A stretch of 64,000 nucleotides of DNA, taken from assembly GCA_024195585.1 (NCBI GenBank), contig SWBL01000001.1, positions 248,001-312,000 on the forward strand, given 5' to 3'. A program made the position numbers and the translations under genes. This DNA is from Aureobasidium sp. EXF-3400 (taxonomy: Eukaryota; Ascomycota; Dothideomycetes; Dothideales; Saccotheciaceae). This document shows positions 39,527 to 50,762 of the stretch, piece after piece. Each line of letters opens with the position of its first letter. Positions within the stretch are counted from its first letter, which is position 1. The notes beneath the pieces were generated by a model. The model searched no databases, was not told the DNA's origin, and saw only the letters and a list, made by a program, of their open reading frames with translations.

Positions 39527-42313
39527 TTAGTACTTGGAGTTGGCCATGGCGTTGGCGAACCCTCTCATGTAGAACTCGTGGTCAAGTGCCTTCAGCTCAG
39601 GTGTGTAGATCTTGTCGGCTCTGGCGAAACCCTCGGGTGTAGTCATTGGTGGTCCGAGTTCTGGCCAGTTAATGACCTTGGGAGCAGGTGTCTGAGTAAG
39701 CTGAGCAACTGGAGCGACTTCTTGGGTTGCTTGAACTGGAGCGGTGACCTCCTGAATGTTCTGCAGAGGCGCGGTAATGGGCTGCTGTGGCGAAGAAGCG
39801 CCAACAGTGCTGCCAGTGGAAAGGCGCTCAACATTGCGCAGACGCGATGGCTGCTTGGGCTTGTGCTCGTTGAAACGCTGACGCTGCTTCTCGATAGCTT
39901 GTTGAGTAAGCTCCGAGTAGTTTGGAGCAGTTGTTGTAGGGATAGTAGGTTGTTGTTGTGGTGCTACCTGCTTGACAGGGCTGGTGGTGGTAGGCTGAGG
40001 TGCTGGGGTAGGGGTCTTTGGCACGAAGACGTTATCATCGATTCTGACTCTCTTGGTAGGATGTTCGGGAGCTGGGAGCAGCTGAACATCATCTTCATCC
40101 ATCTCGACGATGTCGCTATCGTCGTCATAGTGGAAAAAGTCATCCAAAAGACCGTAAGTTCCCGAGCTTGCGCCTGCTGCCTTTCTGGGAATGACTGCGA
40201 GGTCGTCGACGTTGACTTGCATCTTTCTCTTGTCGCCGACGTTGTAAGCCGAGTCACGCAGCTTCAGCTCTTCCACGATTGCGAGACGCTCACGCTCGAG
40301 TCTGTCGGCCTTTTCTTGAGCTTGCTCGCGCTCGACGGTTCTCTGAGCTCCAAGTGCGAGTTGTGATGCTCTGAGATCTGCGTTGACCTCCTTTGGCTTG
40401 GCAGCAGGAGTGTCACGCTTTCTGCGAGGCATAGAACCGGGCAAGACGCCGCGACGACGTGTGGTTCTGGGAGTCTGACCGTACAGACCATCGTCTTCAG
40501 CCTCCTGAGGAGCAGGTGCAGGTGTGGCAGGTGGTGCAGGCTCTCTGGGCTTTGGAGTAGGGCTCTGTTGCGAAGAAGAGAGGAAGCGTCTTGGGTTCTT
40601 GGCTGGTGAAGGAGTGAACATGGATTTGTGACCTCCTTGTTGGGACTGAGGCATTGGCTGCTCTTGGATCTGCTCCTGAGGTTGTTCCTGAATTTGCTTG
40701 ACAGGAGAGAAGTTGGGACGGTGCGTGAAGATGTTCTTGACCGAGCCGAAAAGAGAAGTGAGGCCCCATGCTGGAGAGGCGGAGGGTGTCTCAGCTGGTG
40801 CCGAGTTTTGCGATGATTGCTGAGGAGTTTGTGCTTCAGGAGTGCTGTGCTGAGATGACTTGCGCTTGCTGTTGCCCGAAGACAGGCTTGAACGCGAAGT
40901 CGACGATGGAACAGAGCGTGAAGGACTCTGGTCGATCTGCTCTTCTTCCTCGGCGGCCTTCTCGGCTTCTGCGGCGGCGGCAGCGGCAGCCTTCTCAGCC
41001 TCGCGCTGTGCCAGGAGTCTCTTTCTGGCAGGTGTGGCAACTGTTCTTTGGTAACGAAGATCTCCAAGGCGGCTGATGGTACGAGGGATCTCTGGTGATT
41101 GCTCTTGGATAGTGGTGGATGGCTGAGGCGATTGGGCAGCAGGCTGAGGCTGCTGAGAGGCGAGGAACTGCTCCTCGATTTTGCGCAGGCGCAAGATCTC
41201 TCTGCGCATGTTTATGAGAACAGCTGTAGATTGACGGCTGGTCAGCTCGGTGATGATATCTTCTTCCTTCATTGCGCGTTCCATGAGCAAAGAAAAATTA
41301 GGTGAAGTGGGAGAGGCAGGTGAGGATGATTTGAAGATCTCAGAAGGGAAGAACTCTCTCCAGCCCGTGTTTCCAGAGATCTCGCTCAGTGTGCTGTCAA
41401 ATGCAGGGATGTCGCGGAAAGCAGGAGTGCGAGGGAAGCCGCCGCTTCTAGCGGAACGTCTTCTCTTGGAGGTAGAGTGACCGGCGAGGCTTGAAGCAGT
41501 GGTGGGAGTCTTCAACAAAACAGGGGAAGTAAGATGAGATTGTGACAAACCAGCCTCGGCTGTCTCGTGGGCAAGCTGTGATGCAGCAGCTTCCTGAGCA
41601 GCTTCTTCGTCTTCTTGGTCGTACTCGGCGACGTCGTTGTCAATTTGGATGTCGTAGTCGTCCTGAACCTCGTCCTCGTCGTCGCTGTAGATCTCGATGG
41701 TCTGTTGAACAGTCTTGGTGACAGTGGGTGACTGGTGAACACTGCGGCTAACAGCAGGCGAGCTACGCACACTCTTGGTGGTGGTAGTGGGTGTGTTGTG
41801 AAGGAGGCTCTGGCTGCCGATAGGTGACTGCTGGATGAGCTGGCTGACAGAGGGCGAGTTGTAGACGCTCTGGGCGAGGGCAGGCGAGTTGTGGATGCTC
41901 TGTGCGACGGCAGGCGACTTGTTCAGACTGCGGACGCTGGTCGAGGTGCGAGGGCTCTGGTCGGCAGTGGGCGACGTGTAAAGTGTGTTGCGCGTGGCAG
42001 CGAGGTGGTAGTGCTGAGGAGTGACGTATGGAGACGCGTCAACAATGGGAGCGACCTCGTTGGGTCGTGGCAGAAGGATGCGAGGAGACTGTTCGACTTC
42101 TTCCTCGGCGAGAGCGGGCAGGTGGTTCTCGGGTTGCGACTTCTCGAAAGACGAGTTCTTGGACTCTGGCGTCTTTGAGCGCGAGCCGCGTCTTCTGGGA
42201 GCTGGGACCTCGATGGGTTCTTCCAGACTGGCACTGCCGGCGCGGACGGTGCTGCGAGTTGCGCGTCTTGGTGTTGCGACAACTGGTGCCTTTGTCTTTG
42301 TGACGCGAGGCAT
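39527..42313 (-). CDS. Large low-complexity coiled-coil protein, function unknown
   Basis: This is a 928-aa intronless protein. I chose the ATG at 42313 because it opens a basic motif (MPRVTKTKAPVVATPRRAT); the frame continues 17 codons further upstream without conserved sequence. Much of it is disordered: Ser/Pro/Gln-rich repeats (SPAVSQS-like units at ~150-230), an acidic stretch (DEDEVQDDYDIQ) and a highly charged helix (AQREAEKAAAAAAAEAEKAA). Short ordered-looking motifs are GWREFFPSEIFKSSSP, RREILRLRKIEEQFLA, AWGLTSLFGSVKNIF and, at the C-terminus, ELKALDHEFYMRGFANAM. Many S/TP and basic sites suggest a nuclear, CDK-regulated protein. No family is recognised. Confidence 0.8.
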   Translation of the reverse strand: MPRVTKTKAPVVATPRRATRSTVRAGSASLEEPIEVPAPRRRGSRSKTPESKNSSFEKSQPENHLPALAEEEVEQSPRILLPRPNEVAPIVDASPYVTPQHYHLAATRNTLYTSPTADQSPRTSTSVRSLNKSPAVAQSIHNSPALAQSVYNSPSVSQLIQQSPIGSQSLLHNTPTTTTKSVRSSPAVSRSVHQSPTVTKTVQQTIEIYSDDEDEVQDDYDIQIDNDVAEYDQEDEEAAQEAAASQLAHETAEAGLSQSHLTSPVLLKTPTTASSLAGHSTSKRRRSARSGGFPRTPAFRDIPAFDSTLSEISGNTGWREFFPSEIFKSSSPASPTSPNFSLLMERAMKEEDIITELTSRQSTAVLINMRREILRLRKIEEQFLASQQPQPAAQSPQPSTTIQEQSPEIPRTISRLGDLRYQRTVATPARKRLLAQREAEKAAAAAAAEAEKAAEEEEQIDQSPSRSVPSSTSRSSLSSGNSKRKSSQHSTPEAQTPQQSSQNSAPAETPSASPAWGLTSLFGSVKNIFTHRPNFSPVKQIQEQPQEQIQEQPMPQSQQGGHKSMFTPSPAKNPRRFLSSSQQSPTPKPREPAPPATPAPAPQEAEDDGLYGQTPRTTRRRGVLPGSMPRRKRDTPAAKPKEVNADLRASQLALGAQRTVEREQAQEKADRLERERLAIVEELKLRDSAYNVGDKRKMQVNVDDLAVIPRKAAGASSGTYGLLDDFFHYDDDSDIVEMDEDDVQLLPAPEHPTKRVRIDDNVFVPKTPTPAPQPTTTSPVKQVAPQQQPTIPTTTAPNYSELTQQAIEKQRQRFNEHKPKQPSRLRNVERLSTGSTVGASSPQQPITAPLQNIQEVTAPVQATQEVAPVAQLTQTPAPKVINWPELGPPMTTPEGFARADKIYTPELKALDHEFYMRGFANAMANSKY

Positions 42314-43468
42314 GATGTGTGGTTGTTGGCTATCGATTGTCGGACAAGTCAGCGAAACTGCCATGCAAGGAATGATTTTGTCGACACGCCCGGGACCGAC
42401 GCAGCAGATCCGTCAATGCTTTGTCTGGAAACGCCACAAGACGCTCTGATTGGCTGCAGCCCGACCATCGACGAGATAAATGCATGCAGTCGCAGCCAAG
42501 ACGTGTCAACGAAAGAAAGAGAAAAGACATACCTTTTGAGAAGCTGTGATGAGTTCGAATATTGTTTGAAGGAAACAGACGCGTCGCGTGTGTTTGTTGT
42601 GATGTTTTTGGAGAGCTTGGTATTAAAACTTGTAATCTTTGCTTGGATGGGATGCTTTCTGAAGATGCACTTTAAAAAAGTATTCACAATGTTCTGGTAT
42701 CAACAAGTATGCAGTTTGAGAAAAAAAGTTTCGATTGGGAAGAAAGGAGAGAGGGTCGGAGGGTTTGGACGCGCCTATATACACGACTACGGAGTTTTCC
42801 AGGATCACCACCGGAGCGCCAAAATCACAACCTCAATCCGGACGCCATAGCAACAGAGTTTGCAACAAAACAGGATTCGAGAAAATCACCGACTCCAGCT
42901 AGGCAATATCAGAACATTGCAGGGTCCAAACTACTCGCCAAACCCAACAGGGAATCCATAGCGGGTATACCATCAATAGCGGCGGGGAGTAGGGGCAGTA
43001 CCACTTGTTAGCACGACAACGATAGATAGAAGCACAATAACAGCAATCATGCAGTGAGAGACGCAGTGCAATTGCATGCTCAGCATGGTACGAGGAGATG
43101 GTGCGGTTGGATATGTTTTGTAAACAAAAAGGGGGTGGGCATGCACTCGAGGGCGACAGCACAATATAGCACTGTCGCACTTGCAACATGATGCAACAGC
43201 ATGCATTGATGCACTTAGCTTCTGCTTCAAGAAATCAAGGACCTGCCTTTGAATATCGATGGAAAAGGGGCAACCATCAACATCGTGATATGGCTGGTTG
43301 GCGTCGGGAGGTCTAAGGCCAAGACGGAGCGGCACTGGAAGCCAAGTTGCAATTGCTCTCTGTTCGTATATCGCAGCAATGTCCTCGCGGAATACCCCTT
43401 CTATGCTGTTGTGCCACCCAGGCATGCCCCGAACGCCAGCAAGATCATTCAACATTCGCAGCAACCAC
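42314..43468. other. Intergenic region upstream of the 928-aa gene
   Basis: This 1.15-kb stretch runs from the start of the 928-aa gene to the PRPP synthetase stop. Apart from the ACGCGT box listed separately I see no supported feature. Confidence 0.5.
42579..42584 (-). promoter_or_regulatory. MCB-like box (ACGCGT) upstream of the 928-aa gene
   Basis: A palindromic ACGCGT, followed by a second CGCG (gacgcgtcgcgtg), lies about 266 bp upstream of the ATG at 42313. It matches the MBF site of G1/S genes. A single hexamer can occur by chance. Confidence 0.25.
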
Positions 43469-44933
43469 CTAGTCGTGGAACAACACGCTGATACTCTCTC
43501 CGTGGTGGACTCTCCTGATGGCCTATAATGGTTGTCAATGGTTTGTCCCCGACGCGAAACGTCACGAATGACCACTCGAGAAGGCGCAACCCAACTTACC
43601 TCGGCGAAGACGTTTCCTACTTCCAGAACCTCCAGCTTCTGGCAGCGCTTCTTGTTCTCCTCTTGGTCGACACTGTTGGTGACAACAACCTTGTCAATGG
43701 CACTAGCATTGATGCGGTCAATGGCATCGCCGCTGAGCACGCCGTGAGTGACGAGAGCGATGACCTTGTTGGCACCCTCCTTTTTCAAGAGCTTGGCTGC
43801 ACGGGTGATGGTGTTGGAAGTGTCGGCAAGATCGTCGACAAGGATAGCGACACGGTCTGCGACGTCACCTACCAGCATCATTGTCGCGTTCTGGCGGTCG
43901 GTGATCTGAGTCGGGCGACGCTCCTGCGATACGGTCAAATCCCATCCTGGGCACCTCTACAACTACATTTCCTTACCTTGTGAATGAGAGCAAAGGGCAT
44001 ACCCAGAGCATCGGCAATGGCAGTTGCACGTTTGGCACCGCCAGCATCCGGACTGACGATGACGGCGTTCTGATACTGAGGAATGTGGAACTGGATGTAC
44101 TTGCGCAAGAGGTGCTTGCCGTACAAGTTGTCGACAGGGATGTCGAAGAAGCCTTGATATTGAGGGTCGTGGAGGTCCATTGTGATGATGTGATCGGCGC
44201 CAGCGCAGGTAAGAAGGTCGGCGACAAGAGTACCAGCTTGTGCGACCCACTGCTTGTATCCTCTTTGGGGCTCAAAGTGAGGGGGAGCCTTGTGGAATCT
44301 AGCCACAGGCTTGTCACCATTGACGCTTCCATTGGTTACGGTAGGTGTGAGGGTGTTGTCGTCGAAGTACTCGGACTTGTCAGAGGTGACCGACTCGATG
44401 GTAGAGCGGCGAGGCATCTTGACGGGACTGCGACTGCGGTGGCCATCGCCGTTGGTGTGCATTTGCATGTCCATCAGCTTCTTGTGCAAGTTGTCGGGAC
44501 CTCCCTTCATTCCGGCGCTTTCTGCTTGTCCAGGCATGGGCGTTGTGGGTCTGCTGTCGAAGGTGTAGTTGCCGTTGCGGTTCAACTGAGTAGGAGCCTT
44601 GGCGAGAGGAGCGCCAGTCTTGTTGTAAGGAATGTCGCTTTGTCTCGAGTAGGGGAAGAGAGGGAGGACAGCGGTGACGCGCTTGGCCGAGGCGGTTTTG
44701 CAGGCCGAGACGGTGATGAGAAGCTCCATCAAGTGGTCGTTGACCTTGCCGCCGCCGGATTGGATGATGAAGACGTCCTTCCCTCTAACCGAGTCCATGA
44801 TCTCGACGCGAGTCTCTCCGACAGCGAACTTGCTGAGGAGGATGTTTGCCGGAGGAACACCAAGGTGGTTGCAGATTGTCTCGGTCAGCTCGGGGTGCGA
44901 GCTGCCGCCCAGAACGACCAGATTGCGCACCAT
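43469..44933 (-). CDS. PRS5: Ribose-phosphate pyrophosphokinase, Prs5-like, with long insertion
   Basis: There are three exons (44933-43977, 43923-43600, 43522-43469) with introns of 53 and 77 nt, giving 444 aa. The last exon encodes only the conserved end AIRRVHHGESISVLF. The catalytic blocks are MDLHDPQYQGFF (after 251), the PP loop region VSPDAGGAKRA and the PRPP-binding DDLADTSNT. Residues ~102-224 are a Ser/Pro/Asn-rich insertion between FPYSRQSD and GYKQWVAQAGTL. Such a non-homologous region is known in yeast Prs1 and Prs5, where it is linked to cell-integrity signalling. The enzyme makes PRPP for nucleotide, His and Trp synthesis. Whether it is active alone or a partner subunit cannot be told. 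Confidence 0.92.
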
Positions 44934-45445
44934 GTTGACTGTGGGTATGTGTGTCGCGAAAGAATGTAGGTGTGGTCTTCGAGTTGCGGCCGGCCTTATT
45001 GACAAAGTTCTAAACTCCTGTCACTTTTTTCCTCGTCCGAAATTTTTCACTTCCCCGGTGTCGAGGAAAGCTGCGAGTTCGCGAATGGATTGAGCCTGTC
45101 GAGAAGGTCTAGAAGGTTGGCGAAGGTGATCTGGACGTGTCGAGGGCGCCGTCAAGGGATGAGTGAAGAGGGGAAAAAGTCTGCCTCCGTCATGGTGGGA
45201 TGTCGGGATAGAGTTCGCGCAAACTTGGGGTTGAAGGACTTTTGACCACCAAGCTTTTGCGCCCCACGCATGCCGCTCCCCGAGACAGGCCACCGACCTC
45301 CTGGGTCCAGCAATCTGTCACACCCTGGCCTCGGCTCCGTGCTGCGTTTCATCCATCATCTGCCTTGTCGGTCTCGTGCAGCCGTTGCAGCCTGAGCTTC
45401 TCTGACCTAAGCCTCGAGTTTCACACCACCTACACGTCTGTCTAG
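44934..45445. other. Divergent promoter, PRPP synthetase / Rho-like GTPase
   Basis: This 512-bp region separates divergent genes. It contains C/T-rich tracts just upstream of the plus-strand ATG, as usual for fungal promoters. No other feature was seen. Confidence 0.5.
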
Positions 45446-46164
45446 ATGGAACAAGAAGTAAGCATCCTGTTATTGGGTGATGCCGACGTGGGCAAGACCA
45501 CCTTTCTCTCGTACGTACTCTGTGCCTTTTGCAAACGTCTTCTCCGTAGCCATTCGGATGCCACCCCGAATGTGACACATTCCTTGCCAATTTCAGTTTC
45601 CTCTGCTTCTCATGCTGGACAAACACAACATCCAAATCATGACCTGACAGTCTTTTGTAAAGCCGCCTTGCTCTGGGACCAAACAACACCAGATCTGCTC
45701 TGCCGGCCTTGCGAGACCTCGACCAACCATTCACATTTGAGCTGCGTGGCCGCACACGACCGTACACCCTGCAGTTCTTCGACACCTCGTCACCCACATC
45801 CTACACTCTACTCCGACCAAACCTCATCCTCCTCTGTTTCTCCATCACCTCCCGAGACTCTTTAATATCACTCAAAGGCCAATGGAAAAACATTGTAGAA
45901 ACGCATTTCAACTATGATGAAAGTATTCCTGTCATTGTGCTTGGATTGCAGAGGGATTTACGCAGAGAAAATGTAGAGGGTATGGTGTTTCCGCAGGAAG
46001 CACTGAGGGTTGCGGCTGAGATGAGGTGTGATCGGTATTGCGAGTGTAGTGCTGTGATGGGTGAGCTGTGTGCTGAGGTTTGGGAGGATATTGTTAAGAC
46101 GGCTGTTGCGACGACTACTGAGCAGGGTGGGAAGTCGGAGCCGCCGCCTTGTATATTAATGTAA
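45446..46164 (+). CDS. Atypical Rho-like small GTPase with CAAX box
   Basis: The exons are 45446-45510 and 45663-46164, giving 188 aa. The intron is 152 nt, long for this locus. I chose the AAG acceptor at 45661-45662 because it yields FLSRLALG after the P-loop; a CAG further on (45690) is also in frame and would delete nine residues. G1 is GDADVGKTT (11-19). The G3 position reads DTSSP (62-66) where active GTPases have DTAGQ, so the Gly60/Gln61 equivalents are missing. G4 is LQRD, which keeps the Asp as Rho proteins do. G5 is CSA. There is no Rho insert helix. The C-terminus CILM is a prenylation signal. It is probably a membrane-bound switch with little GTPase activity. Confidence 0.82.
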
Positions 46165-46852
46165 GCGCGACGGGAGAGAGGAATAGTGTCGAGAATATAG
46201 ATGTTGTTGCTTGCTACGTCTACCATCTCTCCGCATACTAGTCTGTAAGAAGGCCCAAGTAGTTTTCACTAGTTATGTATGTATATGAAGAGAGTCTAGA
46301 GTTTATCAAATTTCGACTGATCATATTCATTCACTACAAAATACCAATAGCTATATGTATCGTTTACTCTTCCAAACGTAAGCATATAATTTGAAAGATG
46401 GTGTCTTTGACGGTGGCTGCTACAACCATCGAATTTATCAGAGGTAGAACAGATCACCCAACTGACCACGAAACGACATCTAAAAACTTAGGACCTCTTG
46501 GCTGAGGCATACTTCACATACCATTGTAGTTGAAAGGTCTGAACTCCACGTAAATCGCGTAAAGGCGACGTAAATACATGGTACTGGTACAACCCTGACC
46601 TAAAAACAAACTCGAGTCGAATTGCGGACACTTGAGTTCTTGCATCGTGAGCAATCGATCACGAATAACAACGATATCTGGAGCAATGGAGAGTATAAGC
46701 AGAGCTAGTTTCATAGCAAAGTATAATAGAAATTACAATATTTCCATGAGAAAGAGAAAAGACGTGGTTGAGATAACATCCTCCACGGACAAGTCTATCC
46801 TCTTGAATGCAAACACATCAAAATTAGAGATCAAATCATATCCTAACATAGA
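46165..46852. other. Intergenic region between convergent GTPase and GH72 genes
   Basis: This 0.69-kb stretch lies between convergent 3' ends. It is A/T-rich with no supported gene, repeat or RNA. Confidence 0.5.
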
Positions 46853-48245
46853 CTACAGCCACCAGATGAAGCCAAGCATAACGCTGACCAGACCAGCGCT
46901 CATGCCGGCGATCTGCCTGCTGGGGCTAGCCATACCGGTCTGGCTGGCCGAGGCGGCAGCTCCAGTGCTGCTACCGGTGCTGCTGCCGGTGCGCGAACCA
47001 GTGCTACGGCTGCCGCTGCCAGTCTGAGTGCCACTTGCGCCTGAGGTAGCGGTGGCAGAGCTTGTGACTTGAGCATCATATGTCTGGCCGAGGGTGGGGA
47101 GAGCGACGTTACCGCTGACCTCCCAAGCACCAGAAGTGTAGGCAGGGCATGAAGGGGCCGAGTTGCTGGGTGAGTAGGCAGACTCGGAGACACCACTAGG
47201 GGTAAGTGTCTTCCACTGGTTGCTCAGGTTGTAGAAGTCGGGCGAGATAGGAGTGGGAGTTCCAGTACGGGTGTAGCCGTCAGGGGCGTTGGTTGCAGTA
47301 GGATCAGTCTTGGTACCGTACTGGATAAGACCGTAATCGTTAGACTCCTCAATCCACTCGTAGATCATGACACCGCTCCAGTATGGTGACATCTCGGGGC
47401 CAAAGATGGCAGCCTGATCGCCAAAGGTTCTGGGCTTGGGGGTGTTGCAACCAACTTCAGAGAAGAAAATAGGAATGTTGTACTCCATGATATCCTGAGT
47501 CAATTGTGCGTAACCAGACACCTGGTAAGACGATTCTCCACACCATTCATAACTTCGATTTGTTAGTTAAATCTATTAGTGGAACTTAGAATACATACGC
47601 GTTAAGAGAGAAGAAGTCCAGAGCATCGGAAGAGTTGGTACCGCAAGCCAGGTAGTTTTGGAGGTTGGGACGGAGGGAAGAAATATCTGCAGCAGAGTAA
47701 CCGACAGGGATGTTGCGGTAGTTCTTGCTGTTACGGTAGGCCTTCATGTCGCGGGCAGCAGCCTTGACATAGGGAGCAGCAACAGATCCGTTTCCAGTGG
47801 TAAGTACTTCGTTACCAACGAAGAAACCGGCAGTGTTGTCGAATTGCTGGAACTCGTCCATGACCTTGGAAAAGGCATCGTACTGTGTCTCGTTCCAGTG
47901 AGGAGCGGTCTGCTCGATTTGAGAGTTGAAAGTGTCGAGATCAACGAAAAGATAGATTCCGGCGTCCGCAAAAGTCTTCATACAATCCTGGTGGTCGGCA
48001 GTGGGATCCACGTGGTAGACACGGATAGCGTTAGCACCCAGAGTCTTCATCAACGATGCATCCAATTGGCACTGGTTGTTGTCGATGAGAGGATCCTCAG
48101 GAACAAGCTGGTAGGCAATACCTCTGACAAAGTACTGGTTGCCATCGCTGGTGAAGAACTTGCTTCCCTTGACTGAGATTGTGGGAATAGCAGAGGCAAT
48201 TGCGGCGAATGCGAGTCCGCAGGCAATGCTAAGAGAAGAACGCAT
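46853..48245 (-). CDS. GPI-anchored 1,3-beta-glucanosyltransferase (GH72, Gel/Gas)
   Basis: The exons are 48245-47599 and 47552-46853, with a 46-nt intron and a 448-aa product. Residues 1-19 are a signal peptide (MRSSLSIACGLAFAAIASA). The GH72 catalytic glutamates are E146 in FFVGNEV (acid/base) and E248 in FFSEVGCN (nucleophile), 102 residues apart as in the family. YEWCGESSYQ spans the splice junction. No X8/CBM43 Cys-rich module follows, so this is the short (GH72-) class. A Ser/Gly/Thr-rich linker leads to a C-terminal hydrophobic tail (AGLVSVMLGFIWWL) typical of GPI attachment. It elongates and branches cell-wall beta-1,3-glucan outside the plasma membrane. Confidence 0.95.
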
Positions 48246-50762
48246 TTTGGTGGTGTATGTAGCGATTGTGAAAAAAAAGTCGAGCAAATTTGACAGAAGA
48301 TTGCCGTTGTTGAGTGGATACGAGGACAATCCAACGCAAGGGGTGGCTTTCCTCAAACAAGAAGAGAACAATTAACGAGTGAAGGGCAGGCGCAAAAGAG
48401 AGAAGAACAACAAAAGTAGGCCGCGCTCGTATGAAATATGTAGAAAAAAGTACGCGGCCACCACTACCACCTATCTACAATCCCAACTTGACTTTAGTTC
48501 ATAATTTTAGCGGCAGAGGAAGGGCGATCTGGTTCATCCTGAGGGGATCCAGTGCTGCAGTTTCATCGCGCAATCATCCCCATGGAGTACCGTAGATCAT
48601 TTGCTTGTCGACACACGCAGGCACTCGCATCTTGCATGTGTTACTGGGCAGATACGCTACTACTTGTTTTCCCAAACAGCCTCGCAGACGACAACAATTC
48701 ATTGCCTTGCTTGACTGCCGGCAGCATGCTTCTGCGTTGAACTGCACGCTGTCACAGACCTTACCACAGGATGCAAAGAGTGGTCTGTGCCTGCAAACGG
48801 CGGCAGCAATCTCCTCAAAGTGTTTGCAATTCAAGTTTTGGAGCCGCGGCTGCGGCGCCTTTCTGCCACTGTCTACGGTTCGCCTCAAGAACAAGAAAGT
48901 TTGTACCATCTCAAGAAGGCTGACCTAAGTCCGAGAGGCCGCGTACTGAGAACATTTTGCCCTGGATGCCCGGCAGCAAGTCCAGTCGCACTTCAAGCCT
49001 TGCGCTGCACCAGCCACGCCTTTCAGCCACTCCAACAATCCAAATATGAGCTTTCGCATGGTGTGGCAGACTCAGAGTCTTCGAGTCGACAAACCTACGG
49101 CGATCCAGCCATCTCTCTTGACTTCCGGTCGGGTTCTGAGAACAGAGTCACCTGTAATGACTACTGGGCATTCACAGGCAATTCAAGGATACGGCGAGGG
49201 ACCCGGCATCTCAAAGGAGCCTTCGCATACCCAGAACAGTTCCTCTCGGTGCGTTCTATCCGCGCATGTTTCTCGCGCCGTTCTTTGACCAAGTCGCGTT
49301 CTTCCAATCCAAGACATGTCAAATCATTGTCAGCTCCTCTTGATCCTTTGCTATGGTAGGGCAAACTTGATCGCTCTCGCCATGAGTTTCAGCTACGGCA
49401 AACACACTCGGCCTTTGAACAACAGCTGTGGTGCATACGAGTACGCGTGTAGGTCTGCCGAACAGAGTGGACGCACCGAAGTAAGTCTATCAATATCTCG
49501 TGTTCGTCGCGACAAAGTTTGGAAGTGGTCGCAGTGGACAAACGATGCTTTCTCAAGGGTTTGCGAGAGCATGCTCCTCTCGGGAATGAAGGTCAAGCCG
49601 GACAGAGCACCACTGTCGGTAAATCATCTTGCCTGTTGTCGGTTCAATTGAAGAGACCATCGCTAGCAGCGGTCAGTAATCATCTCGCGTCTTCACCCGA
49701 CAACGTTGTTCTCCATGCTGTGGTCTTTACCCCATGGGCTCCCACGTGTTGGTGCTCATGAAGCCAAAAGAGATCAGCCGGTAGAGTTATTCCGCAAAGA
49801 AAGGGTCACAAAGCCTGAGACAAAAAGCGACCGGCTATGTTCAAGAGCTCGAAGGGCTTCACATTTGTCCGTTCTAGAGCAGTCCTCAGCGCCTCAAGCG
49901 CGGACTTGCAGGCCCTTTGGCAATGCGGGGGACTATTGCGTAGAGAGTCGCGCGCAGAGACAAGAGAAGGGTCTGGGTGAGATACTACAGGCAATATATA
50001 GGATGATGGGCGACAAGATACGTCGTCGACCTGCAACGGTTGCTGGTAAGGGAAACAACATTGCTGTCATAGTATCGATTCCGGATTTATTCTTCTCCAG
50101 GTCCCTTTTCTGGAGCGGGCCGACATGGAGGCTCGATGCTTCCAGGCTGCCTCCGCAGTCAAACTGTTCGCCAAATCTGAAGCCACTTCCGTCAGAAGGT
50201 TTGCCGAGGAAGAGCCATCTTCAACCGTCTTTGAGCCGAGGCGGTAAGTCGAGGTGAGACAAGGCTTCCGAAAATGGCAGGACAGCTCCGGTGTAGCCAT
50301 GGGATACGCTCCGGTTGGTGCAGGAGGCAGGGAGAAGACGTAAACTTCAGCAAGGCGATCGTGATTGCGAGTCTTGAACAGAGCATCCTGTAGAGCTTCC
50401 ATTCTTTGCACCGCGAGGATCTTTGTTTCACTGCGAAAAGAAACCAAATGTCTCTGAACGGCGGTTGATCCGCAAACCGTACTAGTCGCTTCCCTCTTCC
50501 TCGAGTCGCGGTCATGTGTCGTTATGTCCATGCGTTAGTACTATTTTCGCCGGTGGAGTGCCATGACCAGAAGTCATGAACCCTGTGAGCATGTTCACAT
50601 GGCGCAAAAAGAGCCAATTTTGATTTTTGGATAAAGTATTGGCGCTAAACTGCCAGCCAGGTATATGTATGATGAACGCCCTCTCCCTCCCTCTATCAAG
50701 GTTTCTCTCATCCGTCTGGTGTTTATCGACTCCCCTCGGTTTCAGCTCTACACATCGCCAAC
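48246..50762. other. 2.5-kb gene-free region
   Basis: This is upstream of both the GH72 gene (-) and the unknown 319-aa gene (+). Frames up to 190 codons exist (for example around 48.8-49.4 kb) but they have biased Arg/Ser/Cys content, no motif and no splice pattern. A large shared upstream region is the simplest reading. Confidence 0.5.

Noticed and set aside
39446..40366. 306-codon plus-strand frame
   Set aside because: It is antisense to the 928-aa gene and overlaps the repeat side; Leu/Ser/Cys-rich shadow translation.
43980..44969. 329-codon plus-strand frame
   Set aside because: It is antisense to exon 1 of the PRPP synthetase; its Val/Gly/Ser-rich composition mirrors the real gene.
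48787..49359. 190-codon plus-strand frame
   Set aside because: It has no recognisable motif, biased composition and competing frames on both strands; not supported as a gene.
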